64,000 nt of DNA from Gemmata sp051859125 (lineage in GTDB: Bacteria > Planctomycetota > Planctomycetia > Gemmatales > Gemmataceae). Below the pieces are notes generated by a model. The model saw only the letters and a program-made list of their open reading frames with translations. It was not told the origin of the DNA and ran no database searches. This document shows positions 23,641-33,300 of this stretch, piece after piece (within the stretch, counting starts at the first letter, position 1; each line of letters opens with the position of its first letter). Where the stretch lies: the NCBI RefSeq assembly GCF_051859125.1, contig NZ_JBHYGG010000291.1:1-64000 (forward strand). The letters are read 5' to 3'. The position numbers were made by a program, and so were the translations under genes.

Positions 23641-24078
23641 ATGAGTTCGCTCGTCCACAACATCCGCCGAACCGGCCCGTCGAAGCTCCTGCTGCTGCCC
23701 CGGCTGCTCGCCGGGGGGCCGCTCGTCGCGTTCAGCGCGATGCACTTCATGAACCAGCAGCACTTCCACGACATCCTGACCGCGGCCGGTGCCCCGATGG
23801 TCGACCTCACGGTGGTCGCCGCGTCGGCCGCCGAGATGGCCGCCGGGGTGCTGATCCTGACCGGCTTCTTCGCCCGGATCGGCGGGCTGCTCGGGGTCGC
23901 CACGATGCTCCCCGCGATCCTCACCACGGTCAAGTTCATGGGGGTGCCCGAGCACCCGTTCGTCCCCCCGCTGCCGCTGCCGGTCGCGGTGCTGCTGGCA
24001 TCGGCCGTGGTCGCGTGGCTGGGGGCCGGGGCGTTCAGTGCGGACCGGGCTGCGACCGCCCCGGCGATGGCCGGGTGA
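23641..24078 (+). CDS. DoxX family membrane protein
   Basis: A 145-residue integral membrane protein with about four hydrophobic helices: LLLLPRLLAGGPLVAFSAM, MVDLTVVAASAAEMAAGVLI, FFARIGGLLGVATMLPAIL and PLPVAVLLASAVVAWLGAG. Family members accompany redox enzymes, but most lack a proven reaction. GAGAGGTG just before the ATG is a good ribosome site. It lies 56 bases after the epimerase-like gene and 61 before NDH-2, so the three probably form an operon. Confidence 0.85.
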   Translation: MSSLVHNIRRTGPSKLLLLPRLLAGGPLVAFSAMHFMNQQHFHDILTAAGAPMVDLTVVAASAAEMAAGVLILTGFFARIGGLLGVATMLPAILTTVKFMGVPEHPFVPPLPLPVAVLLASAVVAWLGAGAFSADRAATAPAMAG

Positions 24079-24139
24079 GTGTGGCGGCGCGCGGATCGGA
24101 AACACCCCGCCGGCTCCGGCCGGCGGCAGGGGGCGACAC

Positions 24140-25543
24140 ATGGGCCAGCCGGTGCACGAGGTGGTGATTGTGGGCGGCGGGTTCGGCGGGCTGTACGCGG
24201 CCCGCGGGCTCCGCCGGGCGGACGTCCGGGTGACGCTGATCGACCGCCGGAACTTCCACCTGTTCCAGCCGCTGCTGTACCAGGTGGCGACCGGGGCGCT
24301 GGCCCCGGCCAACATCGCCACCCCGCTCCGGGCGATCCTCAAGAACCAGGCGAACGCCCGCGTCCTGCTCGGCGAGGTCGAGGGGTTCGACCTCGCCGCC
24401 AAGGAGGTCGTGCTGACCGACGGGCGGGTGCGGTTCGACACGCTGATCGTCGCGGCCGGTGCCCGGCACGCGTACTTCGGCCGCCCGGAGTGGGAGGACC
24501 TCGCCCCGGGGCTGAAGTCGGTCGAGGACGCGACCGAGATCCGCCGGCGGGTGCTGTACGCCTTCGAGATGGCCGAGCGGACCGCCGAGACCCCGATGCT
24601 CTGCGACTGCTGGCTCACGTTCGTGGTCGTCGGCGGCGGGCCGACCGGGGTGGAGATGGTCGGGGCGATCAGCGAACTCGCCCGGGACACTCTGCGGAAG
24701 AACTTCCGCACCATCGACCCGGCCCGCGCCCGGGTGCTGCTCGTCCAGAGCGCCGACCGGGTGCTACCCGCGTTCCACGAAAAGTCGTCCCGCCGGGCGA
24801 AGGCCGCACTGGAGCGGATGGGCGTCGAGGTCCGGCTGAACACGCGGGTGACGGACGTGCGGAAGCACGCGGTCACGCTGAAGGGGGCCGCGGGTCCGGA
24901 GGACGTGCTGGCCTCGACGGTCGTGTGGGCCGCCGGCGTACAGGCGTCCCCGCTCGGCGAGCGGTTGGCGGCCGCAGCTGGGACCGAGGTAGACCGGGCC
25001 GGGCGGGTGCCGGTCGGCCCGGACCTAACGCTCGCGGGCCGGCCGGACGTGTTCGTCGTCGGGGACCTGGCCGTGGCCGCCCACCCGGCCGGCGGGCAGG
25101 TTCCGGGTGTGGCCCCGGCGGCGATGCAGATGGGGGCCTACGCCGCCCGCGTGGTCAAGGACCGGCTCGCCGGCCGCGAGACCGCCCCGTTCAAGTACTG
25201 GGACAAGGGGAACATGGCGACGATCGGACGGGCGAAGGCGGTCGCCGAGGCCAAGGGGTTCCGCCTGTCCGGGTTCCCGGCCTGGCTCGCGTGGCTCTTC
25301 GTCCACGTCATGTTCCTGGTCCAGTTCTCGAACCGCGTGGTGGTGGTGTGGCAGTGGTTCTGGAACTTCGTCACCTGGAACCGGACGGCCCGGCTGATCA
25401 CCGGTGAGCCCTCCAAGGCCACGCCCATGAACAGCCTGGCGGCCGGCATCCACGAGGTGATTCCGGAGGGCGGGATGCCGGCCCCACCCGGGGCCGGTCC
25501 GGGGGGAATGCGCCCGCCCGGAGGCAGCCCGACCGCCCACTGA
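24140..25543 (+). CDS. Type II NADH dehydrogenase (NDH-2)
   Basis: A 467-residue FAD enzyme that passes electrons from NADH to membrane quinone without pumping protons. The first Rossmann fold is VVIVGGGFGGLYAARGLRRA at 8-27, followed by FHLFQPLLYQVATGALAP, the NDH-2 quinone-side motif. The second nucleotide site is FVVVGGGPTGVEMVGAISEL, and FVVGDLAVAA with PAAMQMGAYAARVV closes the FAD site. The C-terminal part has a hydrophobic stretch (WLAWLFVHVMFLVQFSNR) for membrane attachment and a Pro/Gly-rich tail. ATG at 24140 is supported by AGGGGG upstream. Confidence 0.92.
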   Translation: MGQPVHEVVIVGGGFGGLYAARGLRRADVRVTLIDRRNFHLFQPLLYQVATGALAPANIATPLRAILKNQANARVLLGEVEGFDLAAKEVVLTDGRVRFDTLIVAAGARHAYFGRPEWEDLAPGLKSVEDATEIRRRVLYAFEMAERTAETPMLCDCWLTFVVVGGGPTGVEMVGAISELARDTLRKNFRTIDPARARVLLVQSADRVLPAFHEKSSRRAKAALERMGVEVRLNTRVTDVRKHAVTLKGAAGPEDVLASTVVWAAGVQASPLGERLAAAAGTEVDRAGRVPVGPDLTLAGRPDVFVVGDLAVAAHPAGGQVPGVAPAAMQMGAYAARVVKDRLAGRETAPFKYWDKGNMATIGRAKAVAEAKGFRLSGFPAWLAWLFVHVMFLVQFSNRVVVVWQWFWNFVTWNRTARLITGEPSKATPMNSLAAGIHEVIPEGGMPAPPGAGPGGMRPPGGSPTAH

Positions 25544-25568
25544 CCGGCGCGCACCGGCCCGATGAACG

Positions 25569-26468
25569 CTATTCCGGTCCCCCGGTGTCGCCGTACCCTG
25601 TGGTCGCCCCTTCCCGCACTGGGGCGGCCGAACCCTTGCGGGCCTTGGTTGGCAGGAGGGCGGCCGGCGGTTGCTTCACGTCCCAGGCCAGCCCCGTGAG
25701 CCGCAGCGCCCGGATGACCGCGTAGCTCACGTCCAGCTCGTACCACGCGAACCCGTGCCGCGCGGAACTCGGGGCGCGGTGGTGGTTGTTGTGCCACCCG
25801 TCACCCATCCCCAGGTAGCCCAGGACGAAGTTGTTCCGGCTCCCCTCGCCGGTGTCGAACCGCTGCGGGCCGTACAGGTGGCCGATCGAGTTGACCGCGA
25901 ACGTGACCTGGAACACCAGCACCACGCTCAGGCAGTACCCGTACACCAGCCCGCCCCACCCGCCCGCGGCGAAGCACGCGGCCGCGAGGAGCAGGCCCGG
26001 CACCATCCACAGGCGGTCCAGCCACACGATCTCGCGGTACTTCGTGAGGTCGTGAACCACGGTTTCGTCCGGGTTCATCAGGTCGCGGGTGAACAGCCAC
26101 CCGACGTGGCCGTACAGGAACCCGTCCCGGACCGGCGAGTGCGGGTCGCCCGGCTGGTCCGAGTGTCGGTGGTGGAGGCGGTGGTGGACAGTCCACCACA
26201 GCGGCCCCTTCTGGAGCGCCGCGCAGCCGGCCACGGCGAGGCCGAACTGGAACCACCGCGGGGTCTTGAACGACCGGTGCGAGAAGTACCGGTGGAACCC
26301 GACGGTGATCCCCAGGCCGATGACCCGGGTGAGGACCAGGATCCAGAGGACGTACCACCAGGACCACTCGATGAGCGGGACCGTGAACAGAGCGAGGTGA
26401 ACGGCAAGGAGCGGGCAAAGCGCGAGAAAGACCCTGGTGCCGCGGTAGGCGGCGTGGGCTGATGGCAT
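25569..26468 (-). CDS. Acyl-CoA/acyl-lipid delta-9 fatty acid desaturase
   Basis: A 299-residue integral membrane di-iron desaturase. The three histidine boxes are complete: HRYFSH at 59-64, HHRLHH at 95-100 and HNNHH at 226-230. Hydrophobic pairs surround them (LAVHLALFTVPLIEWSWWYV and LLLAAACFAAGGWGGLVYGY). This is the stearoyl-CoA delta-9 type pattern, which needs O2 and an electron donor. ATG at 26468 is chosen by alignment to family length; an in-frame start 26 codons earlier is possible and neither has a strong ribosome site. It converges on the NDH-2 gene with only 25 bases between them. The C-terminal ~30 residues are low-complexity. Confidence 0.9.
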   Translation of the reverse strand: MPSAHAAYRGTRVFLALCPLLAVHLALFTVPLIEWSWWYVLWILVLTRVIGLGITVGFHRYFSHRSFKTPRWFQFGLAVAGCAALQKGPLWWTVHHRLHHRHSDQPGDPHSPVRDGFLYGHVGWLFTRDLMNPDETVVHDLTKYREIVWLDRLWMVPGLLLAAACFAAGGWGGLVYGYCLSVVLVFQVTFAVNSIGHLYGPQRFDTGEGSRNNFVLGYLGMGDGWHNNHHRAPSSARHGFAWYELDVSYAVIRALRLTGLAWDVKQPPAALLPTKARKGSAAPVREGATTGYGDTGGPE

Positions 26469-26865
26469 TTGCGGTGTCCGGAGTGGTGGGGGTCGCGGGC
26501 GACCGGGCGCGAGCGTGGGGTTCCGCGAGGGCGGCATGCGAACCACACCCCGGTTAGTCTACACCCTGTGTCGGATCGGCGGCCCCGATTCCGCGCAGAA
26601 TTCCGGATTGGCGCTCGCCCGGCGGCCGGCACCGGGTATCATCGCCCTTAGGCGGCTCGGCCGCCCGTCAGGAGTGGATGTACCTCCCGATCGCACTCGC
26701 GATTTGACCGCTCCCCGGCCCCGAGTTTGCACCTCACGGCCCCGGACCGTCGAACCGCCCCCGACGGAGGCCCGGCACCCGCCTGGCCCGTCCACTCCCG
26801 ACGGCTCGGGGCCACTTCGGCCCCGCGCCACGCACTCGGGCCAATCGGCCCAGCAAGGTGAAACT
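26469..26865. other. 397-base divergent spacer
   Basis: This gap separates the leftward desaturase from the rightward RRM gene. It contains a TATCAT (26637-26642) that could serve as a -10 box without a good -35, and then about 215 bases of GC-rich leader before the RRM start, longer than usual here. The frame is open upstream of the RRM gene but its composition is Pro/Arg-rich and not protein-like. A structured 5' leader is possible; no known riboswitch was recognised. Confidence 0.4.
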
Positions 26866-27216
26866 GTGGGTAAGAAACTGTACGTCGGCAACCTGTCGTA
26901 CGACGTGACCGACGACCAACTCCGGGACATGTTTGCCCCGTACGGGGCGGTCCAGACGGCCCAGGTCGTCAGCGACCGTGACACCGGCCGGTCGAAGGGA
27001 TTCGGGTTCGTTGAAATGGGGTCCGACCAGGAGGCCCAGGCCGCGATCGCCGGGATGCACGGGCAGATGTCCGGCGGCCGGAGCCTGACCGTGAACGAGG
27101 CCAAGCCGCGCGAGAGCCGTCCGGGTGGCGGCGGTGGCGGCGGCGGCGGCGGTGGCGGCCGCGGGTACGGCGGTGGTGGCGGCGGCGGTGGCGGCGGCGG
27201 CGGTCGCCGGTACTGA
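26866..27216 (+). CDS. RRM RNA-binding protein with glycine-rich tail
   Basis: A 116-residue protein of the bacterial Rbp type. One RRM fills residues 3-78, with RNP2 LYVGNL and RNP1 KGFGFVEM intact. The last ~35 residues are almost only Gly with RGYGG and a final RRY, like cold-induced cyanobacterial RNA-binding proteins. It should bind single-stranded RNA in the cytoplasm. GTG at 26866 follows AAGGTG; the upstream open frame is not protein-like. It is separated from neighbours and has a long leader, which would fit post-transcriptional control as in cold-shock genes (inference). Confidence 0.92.
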   Translation: MGKKLYVGNLSYDVTDDQLRDMFAPYGAVQTAQVVSDRDTGRSKGFGFVEMGSDQEAQAAIAGMHGQMSGGRSLTVNEAKPRESRPGGGGGGGGGGGGRGYGGGGGGGGGGGGRRY

Positions 27217-27319
27217 CCCACGCCCGGCTACGATTCGCCGGAATGTTTGCCGCACCGACCGGGGGAGCGGGTACCATGCACCGCGGCGGGCACCCGCCCG
27301 CCGCACCCCCGAGGCCGAC

Positions 27320-27697
27320 ATGCACTTCCTCGTCGTCGATGACCGGTTCGGCACCCCCATCTACGTGTTTCTCGAGCGCGACCCCCACGGGCAGACCGGC
27401 TACCCCGGGATGTACGTGCGGGAGGTCTCGCTCGAGGCCGGCCTCAACTTGGTCACGGGCCGGCGGTCGGAACTCGGTCGGGACCCGGCGAGCCTCGGAA
27501 AGTTCCGCGAGTTCACCTCGTCCGGTGCGGTGGCCCGCGCCGGGTTCATCCTCATCGAACCGCACTACGTCGGGCCGAACTGGGAAGGGTACTGCAGCCA
27601 GTTCAAGCCCGAGGGCGTGAAGCCGCCGAAGAAGTCCGGCCGGCCCCAGCTCCCGCCGCGGCCCGCACGCGCCCGGGCGACCGAGGCCGCCAGCTGA
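27320..27697 (+). CDS. Protein of unknown function
   Basis: A 125-residue protein I do not recognise. It starts MHFLVVDDRFGTPIYVFLER, has a compact alpha/beta-like core up to about residue 90 (AGFILIEPHYVGPNWEGYCS), and ends in a basic Pro/Arg/Lys-rich tail (KPPKKSGRPQLPPRPARA). No signal peptide or membrane helix. Codon use matches the neighbours. The ATG at 27320 starts the folded-looking part. Confidence 0.7.
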   Translation: MHFLVVDDRFGTPIYVFLERDPHGQTGYPGMYVREVSLEAGLNLVTGRRSELGRDPASLGKFREFTSSGAVARAGFILIEPHYVGPNWEGYCSQFKPEGVKPPKKSGRPQLPPRPARARATEAAS

Positions 27698-27734
27698 TTG
27701 CTAGTCGCGCCGACTTCTCGTTCTGGACCTCGGC

Positions 27735-27762
27735 CCTACTTTGCGTTCCGAAGCGAAGTAGG
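27735..27762 (+). terminator. Weak hairpin after the unknown gene
   Basis: CCTACTT (27735-27741) pairs with AAGTAGG (27756-27762) around an imperfect inner stem, 38 bases after the preceding stop. No U-tract. The rest of the gap to 27986 shows nothing recognisable. Confidence 0.3.
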
Positions 27763-27986
27763 AGTCCCCGCCGGGGCGGCGACCACCCCTCTCTTGCCGC
27801 CGTCGCGGCTTCCGCACCACCCGCACGATCGGACCGGCACGTACCCGTAACGCACGCTCCCGAGAGGCGCGGGCTGTAGCGCGGGTCCGAACCGGCGGCG
27901 GGGCGCATTTCTTCAGAATGCTGCACGAAAGCCGACGCACCGGCCCACTATTGGGGTAGAGGCCCGCCGACCCCAGGACCGCGCAC

Positions 27987-30212
27987 ATGATCCGGCTCAC
28001 GCTGCGAACGCTGCTCGCGTACATCGACGACACGCTCGAACCCGACGAGGCCCGCGTCCTCGGCCGCAAGGTCGCCGCGAGCGAGGAGGCCCAGAAGATC
28101 ATCGAGCGGATCAAGCAGGCGACCCGCCGCCGCGGCCTCGGGTCGCCCGCCGCGACCGGTCACGACGACATCGGCTCGAACCCGAACGTCGTGGCCGAGT
28201 ACCTGAGCGACAACCTCGACCCCGAGCAGGTCGGCGAGCTCGAGGAGGCGTGCCTCGAGTCCGACCTCCACCTCGCCGAGGTCGCCGCCTGTCACCAGAT
28301 TCTGACGGTGGTACTGACCGACCCCGTCCGCGTGCCGCCGACCGCCAACCAGCGGATGTACAAGCTCGTCGGCGCGCCGGCGTCGGACCCCCGCCGCAAG
28401 CCGGGCAAGACCACCCCGGTCGGCGGCGTCATCCCGACGGCGGCGGAGCGGCCCGACGCCGACGACCCGGACGCGGCGCTGCTCCTCGGCATGAAGCGGT
28501 TCGCCGAGTCCGACTCGTGGGCCGGCCGCGTCGGGCTGGTGACCGCCGTCGGTGTCGTCGCGGCGACCCTGGCGGTCGCGGTCTTCCTCGCGCTGCCGCG
28601 GACCCAGCCCACCCCGCCCGACACCTCGTCGGCCTCGGCCGCGGTCGTGGCCCCGCCCCCGACGACGGTCGTCGCCAAGGCCGATCCGAAGCCGGCCGAT
28701 CCGAAGAGGGCCGAGGCCCCCGAGCCGAAGAAACTCGACACGCCCGATCCGAAGAAGGCCGAGGCCCCCGAGCCGAAGAAGGTGGAGCCGCCCGAACCCA
28801 AGAAGGCCGACGTGCCGGACCCGAAGGGGGTTGCGGTGAAGCCCGAGGACCTCGTCCCGCTCGGGGGGAACGAGGAAGTCGGGCGGGTCGAGTCGGCCAA
28901 CGTGATCGTCATCGCCCGGCCCGCCGACCCGTCCGGCCGGTGGACGCGGCTGGACCCGGCCGGGAAGCCCGCGGTCCGCGCCAACGAGCAGGTCGTCGCG
29001 CTCCCCGGGTACAAGGCCGACGTGAAGCTCGCCACCGGGGTCGGAGTTCACCTGTGGGGGAACCTCCCGGAACAGGTGCTCGCGCGGCCCGCGCTGATGG
29101 AGTCGCGGGTCCGGTTCCACCCGCCGGCGGGCGGCCTCGACGGCGATCTCACGGTCGACGCCGGCCGCGTCTACGTGACCGCGGGCAAGCCGGGCGGCGC
29201 GAAGGTCCGGGTCCGCGTGGGAACCGAGGTGTGGGACCTCCACCTGCGCGACGAGAAGGCCGAGGTGCTCGTGCAGGCCGCGACCGCGTTCGTTCCCGGC
29301 ACGCCCCTGGGCGGCGAGAAGCCGCGGACCGATGCGCGGCTCGTCACCGTCCGCGGGAGCACCGACTTCGCCGCCCCGACGCGGTTCAAGAAGTTCGACG
29401 CGCTGCCCGTGTGGTCCGAGGTCGCCTGGGACAGCAGGACCGGCCAGCTCTCCGACCCGCACCCGGCCCCGAAGGACGAGTTGCAGCCGAGCAAGATCCC
29501 CACGATCGAGGCCGAGTTCGGCCGGTCCGTGCAGAAGACGCTGAGCGACGCGCAGAGGGGGCTCTCGGCCCCCGACGGGGTCCGCGTGCTGCTCAAGGAG
29601 CGGCTCGTCACGGACCCGTCCGACAAGTTCCGGCCCGGGATGTCGCCGGGGGAAATCATCGCGATCCTGTACCCGACCCAGTGGGCCGCGTACGCCCAGG
29701 CCGCGATCATGGACGGCACCGACTCCGGCGAGTTGCTCAAGGACCTCCTGGACCTGCTCAGCTTCGAGTCCCGGAGCTACGTCCGCCAGGCGGCCATCGT
29801 CGCGCTGAGCAACTGGGTCGCCCGGTCCCCCGAGAACACCGACGTGCTGGTGAAGGGGAGCTTGAACAAGGGGTGGGAACGGGAGACGGCCGACCTCTTC
29901 GCTCAACTAATGCGGGGGTACTCGTCGGCCGACATGCGGGACCGCACCGCCGCGGTCGCCGGCCTCGACAAGCTGGTCGAGATGCTGGACGACCCCCGGC
30001 TCGCGGTCCGCGAGGCGGCCCTGGGGAACCTGCTCGCGTTCTACGCCGGCCCGGACACCGCCGCGAACCGCGTCCTGACGAGCACCGACGTGGCCACCCG
30101 CGAGACCCGGGCCGGGGCCGATCCGGCGAAGGTGAAGGCCTGGGACGCCTTCCTCAAGGCCTGGAAGGACCACGCCGAGACGATCAAGAAGCGCATCCTC
30201 GAAAAGAAGTGA
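27987..30212 (+). CDS. Membrane-anchored protein with PKK linker repeats
   Basis: A 741-residue protein of unknown function. The N-terminal ~175 residues are probably cytoplasmic and helical (RTLLAYIDDTLEPDEARVLG), resembling anti-sigma or zinc-finger-less regulatory ends in planctomycetes. A single membrane helix lies near 180-203 (GLVTAVGVVAATLAVAVFLA). Outside it is a linker at about 228-285 of alternating Pro-Glu-Pro-Lys-Lys repeats, then a FecR-like beta region (RVRVGTEVWDLHLRDEKAEV) and a helical, HEAT-like end (SYVRQAAIVALSNWVARSPE; RLAVREAALGNLLAFYAG). AGGA precedes the ATG. Wall anchoring or envelope sensing is inferred from the linker. Confidence 0.75.
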   Translation: MIRLTLRTLLAYIDDTLEPDEARVLGRKVAASEEAQKIIERIKQATRRRGLGSPAATGHDDIGSNPNVVAEYLSDNLDPEQVGELEEACLESDLHLAEVAACHQILTVVLTDPVRVPPTANQRMYKLVGAPASDPRRKPGKTTPVGGVIPTAAERPDADDPDAALLLGMKRFAESDSWAGRVGLVTAVGVVAATLAVAVFLALPRTQPTPPDTSSASAAVVAPPPTTVVAKADPKPADPKRAEAPEPKKLDTPDPKKAEAPEPKKVEPPEPKKADVPDPKGVAVKPEDLVPLGGNEEVGRVESANVIVIARPADPSGRWTRLDPAGKPAVRANEQVVALPGYKADVKLATGVGVHLWGNLPEQVLARPALMESRVRFHPPAGGLDGDLTVDAGRVYVTAGKPGGAKVRVRVGTEVWDLHLRDEKAEVLVQAATAFVPGTPLGGEKPRTDARLVTVRGSTDFAAPTRFKKFDALPVWSEVAWDSRTGQLSDPHPAPKDELQPSKIPTIEAEFGRSVQKTLSDAQRGLSAPDGVRVLLKERLVTDPSDKFRPGMSPGEIIAILYPTQWAAYAQAAIMDGTDSGELLKDLLDLLSFESRSYVRQAAIVALSNWVARSPENTDVLVKGSLNKGWERETADLFAQLMRGYSSADMRDRTAAVAGLDKLVEMLDDPRLAVREAALGNLLAFYAGPDTAANRVLTSTDVATRETRAGADPAKVKAWDAFLKAWKDHAETIKKRILEKK

Positions 30213-30272
30213 CGCGGCTCGCCGAAAGGAGAGAACGGTAGGCGGGCAAGAAGACCGGCCCCACCAAGCAAG

Positions 30273-30304
30273 CGAGCGGCCGCCCCGAATGGGGCGGCCG
30301 CTCG
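30273..30304. terminator. Bidirectional hairpin between convergent genes
   Basis: Perfect 14-base arms (30273-30286, CGAGCGGCCGCCCC, and 30291-30304) with a GAAT loop lie between the stops at 30212 and 30325. GCGTTT follows on the plus strand. It can serve both genes. Confidence 0.75.
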
Positions 30305-30324
30305 GCGTTTCACGGTGCGCCACC

Positions 30325-33300
30325 TCACCGCTGCGGCGGGGCCACGTCGCGGATCACGGCCCCGCGGTCCTCGCTCAGCACGAGGATCGCGAACCGGTCG
30401 ATCGCCAGCCGCTCCGGGGTGTTGACCGACGAGTAGTCGAACCGGCCGCGGAGGTCGGTGTACCCGTCCTTGTGGAACTTCACCGACCCGTCGTGCAGCC
30501 GGGCGTACACCTTCACGTACACCTTGCCGACCGCCTTGCCGCCGGACGTCTCGGTCACCTGCAACTGCCCGTAGTTCTCGGACGTGTTCACCGTCATCGT
30601 GCTCGCGAAGTGCGACACCGTGCGGGTCTTCCCGGCGGCGGTCACCTCGACGAGCACGTTGCGGCCCTGGAACTCGGCCGGGAGCGGGTGCGTGTGCTTG
30701 GTCCGCCCGCCGGGGAGCTTCACCGAATCGGTCGCGTTCGGCTTGATGGTCGAGAACTGCCCCGCGGCCCGCTGTACGAACGGGCTGGAGCTGAACAGCA
30801 GCTCGACGTCCATCAGGTAGTAGTTGATGCGCACCGCGTCGACGTTCTGGTACGTCAGGTTCACGCCCTCGGCGGTCACCGTCAGTTCCACGTTCGGCTC
30901 GGTCGCGGCCAGCCCGCCCTGGTTCTGGTTCCGGTCGTCCTTGTCGATCACCTTGCCGGCCCGGCCCTCGATCTCGTCCACCTGGGCGACGACCGCGGCG
31001 AAGGCGTTCCGCCACCGGTCCACCGGGTGGAACTGGTACGCGGTGGCGATCGCGCGGGCCTGCTTCGGCTCGGCCTTGAACATCTCCAGGTACGCGGCGC
31101 AGTAGTCGTACTGCACCCGCGTCGGCACCTTGTCGGCACTGACGCGGCCGAACGTCTCGATCGCCTCCTCGACCCGGTCCTGGAGGAGCAGGTAGTACAC
31201 GGTGGCGAGGAGCGAGGCGTCGTCGAGGTCGTTGCTGTACGTCAGCGTCTTGAGGAAGCCGTGGTACTGGGCGAGGAACGCGTCGTTGACGATCTGCCGC
31301 CGGTTGCCCAGCGCGTGCGCCCGGGCGTTGACCAGCGGCTTGTACTCCAGGTGCTCGTACAGGCCGCGCTCGACCGGGTCGAGCGTGAACAGCGGCGTGT
31401 CGATCGGGCCGCCGACCTCGCGGGCCAGTTGGTCCGAGTGCATCAGGAACTGCCGGGCCGTCGGCACGTCGGCGTGGTGGACGCCGTAGCTGTACAGCGT
31501 CGGGTGGTACAGGTGCCGCTCGGCCAGGAGGCGCACGGTCGCCTCGTAGAACGGCCGGTCCTTCATGCGGAACGCGATCTTGTCCAGGTTCAGGGCGCGG
31601 ACGTTCTCGCGGTTCAGGAACGCGAGCACCTCCTCGCTCGTGCCGTGCTGTGACACGTGGTCCCACGAGGTCGTGTCGACCTTCGTGGCCCTCGCGACCA
31701 CGTTGAACGTCGTCGGCTGGGCGGCCGCGACGAACTGCTCGTTCTTCGCGACGTGGACCGGGAAGTGCGGGAACGTACCGGCCCGCGGGAAGTAGAAGAA
31801 GTAGTCGAGCGTCTGCGTGCGGTACGGCTCCAGGTCCAGCGGCACGCTCCGGGTGAACTGGCCGGTGAGGACCGGGATCGCGCCGACCGGCAGTTGGAGC
31901 AGCACGCTCAGCTTCTGCCGCGACGAGGTCGGGTTGGTGACCACCACCTGGCACCCGTACACCGTGTGGACGACGAACTCGCCGGTCACGAACTTGTCGT
32001 ACGTCTCGCCGCCCTCCTCGCGGTACCGGTCCCCGTGGCGGTAGAAGTTCTCGCTCACCAGGATCGGGATCTGCCCGCCGGGGCCGTCGGCCGGGCGGAC
32101 CTCCTCGTGGAACGCGATTAGGTGGTTCGCCGGGGTCAGCGTCATGCGGCCGCCCGCGAACTGCACGTCGTGCTTGCCGGCCTCGAACGGCAGGTCGAGG
32201 ACCGCCAGCGCGAACATCATCTCGGTGAAGTTGCGGCTCGCGTCGCCCAGATGCCGCGACAGGAACGGCGACTTCCCGTCGTGCCTCGCGTAGTCGTGCC
32301 AGAACTCGGCGACCGGCACGAGGTCCGCGACCTGCTGCTGGATGCGGATCTTGTAGTAGTTGTTCTCGGCCCACTCCTGGGTCGGGTCGAGCTTGCGGTA
32401 CAGTCGGCGCACCGTCTGCCGCTTGTCGAGGTTCCCGTCGAAGAACTGCTCGACGCCCGCCTCCTTGTCCCGCTTACCGTCGCTCATCTCCTTCACGGCC
32501 TTGGTCTCGGCCTCGCGCTGCTTTGCGGCCTCGGGCTTCGTGGCGGCGGGTCCGCCCTTGCCGCCGGCCATCCCCGGGAGTGCCAGCGCCACGCTGTCGG
32601 CAGTCGGGGCCGCTTCCCCCGGCGCACCCCCCCCCCGGATCGACCCGTCGCGGTCGCGGTGCAGGTTCTCGGAGAGCTTCTTGCTGTCCTCCTGCCGGGC
32701 GACCTCGGCCTTGAGCTTCTCGGTCACCGCGTCGTCGCTGCTGAGCCCGCCCGAGTCCACCCCGACGTTGAACACGAACAGTTCCTTGTCGACGTTCCGC
32801 GGGATGAGCCGGAGCAGGTCGGTGAGGTGCCGGGCGGTCCTGTCCGGCTCGCCGGGGGTGCGGGCCGCGAGCAGCACGCGCTCGACCGTGTTCAGCCGGC
32901 CGTACTCCCACGGCTTCAGGTAGCGGCTCACGTCGTCGCCCAGCAGGTAGTGGTCGAGGAACGTCTTGTCCTTCTTGTTCTTCAGGTACGGCTTCACGAC
33001 CTCGGTGAAGAACCGCGGGTCCTTCTTCGAGAGGAAGAAGCTCAACTCGTGGCAGGCGAACTGCGAGTACAGCGCCCGCTTCTCTTCTGCTTTCAGCTTC
33101 GGCCACCCGAGGACGAACCCGAACTCGGTGAGCGTCGGGTTCTTCGAGAGGGTCGCGTAGTAGGCGTACACCTTCGCGAGGCTGTCGTAGGCCTGGAACC
33201 GGCTGCCCGCGACGTCGGCGATCGCGAACGCCTCCTTCGGCGCCACGAGGCTCACCTGCTTCTGCTGCGTGTAGTGCCGGGCCGGGTCGAGCCCGTTGCG

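Noticed and set aside
26515..26865. Upstream extension of the RRM protein
   Set aside because: Pro/Arg-rich translation without fold; the RRM begins at once after GTG 26866, which has AAGGTG before it.
27125..27216. Frameshift or assembly error in the run of glycine codons of the RRM gene
   Set aside because: Glycine-rich tails with RGYGG and a closing RRY are normal for this family and the frame reaches a proper stop.
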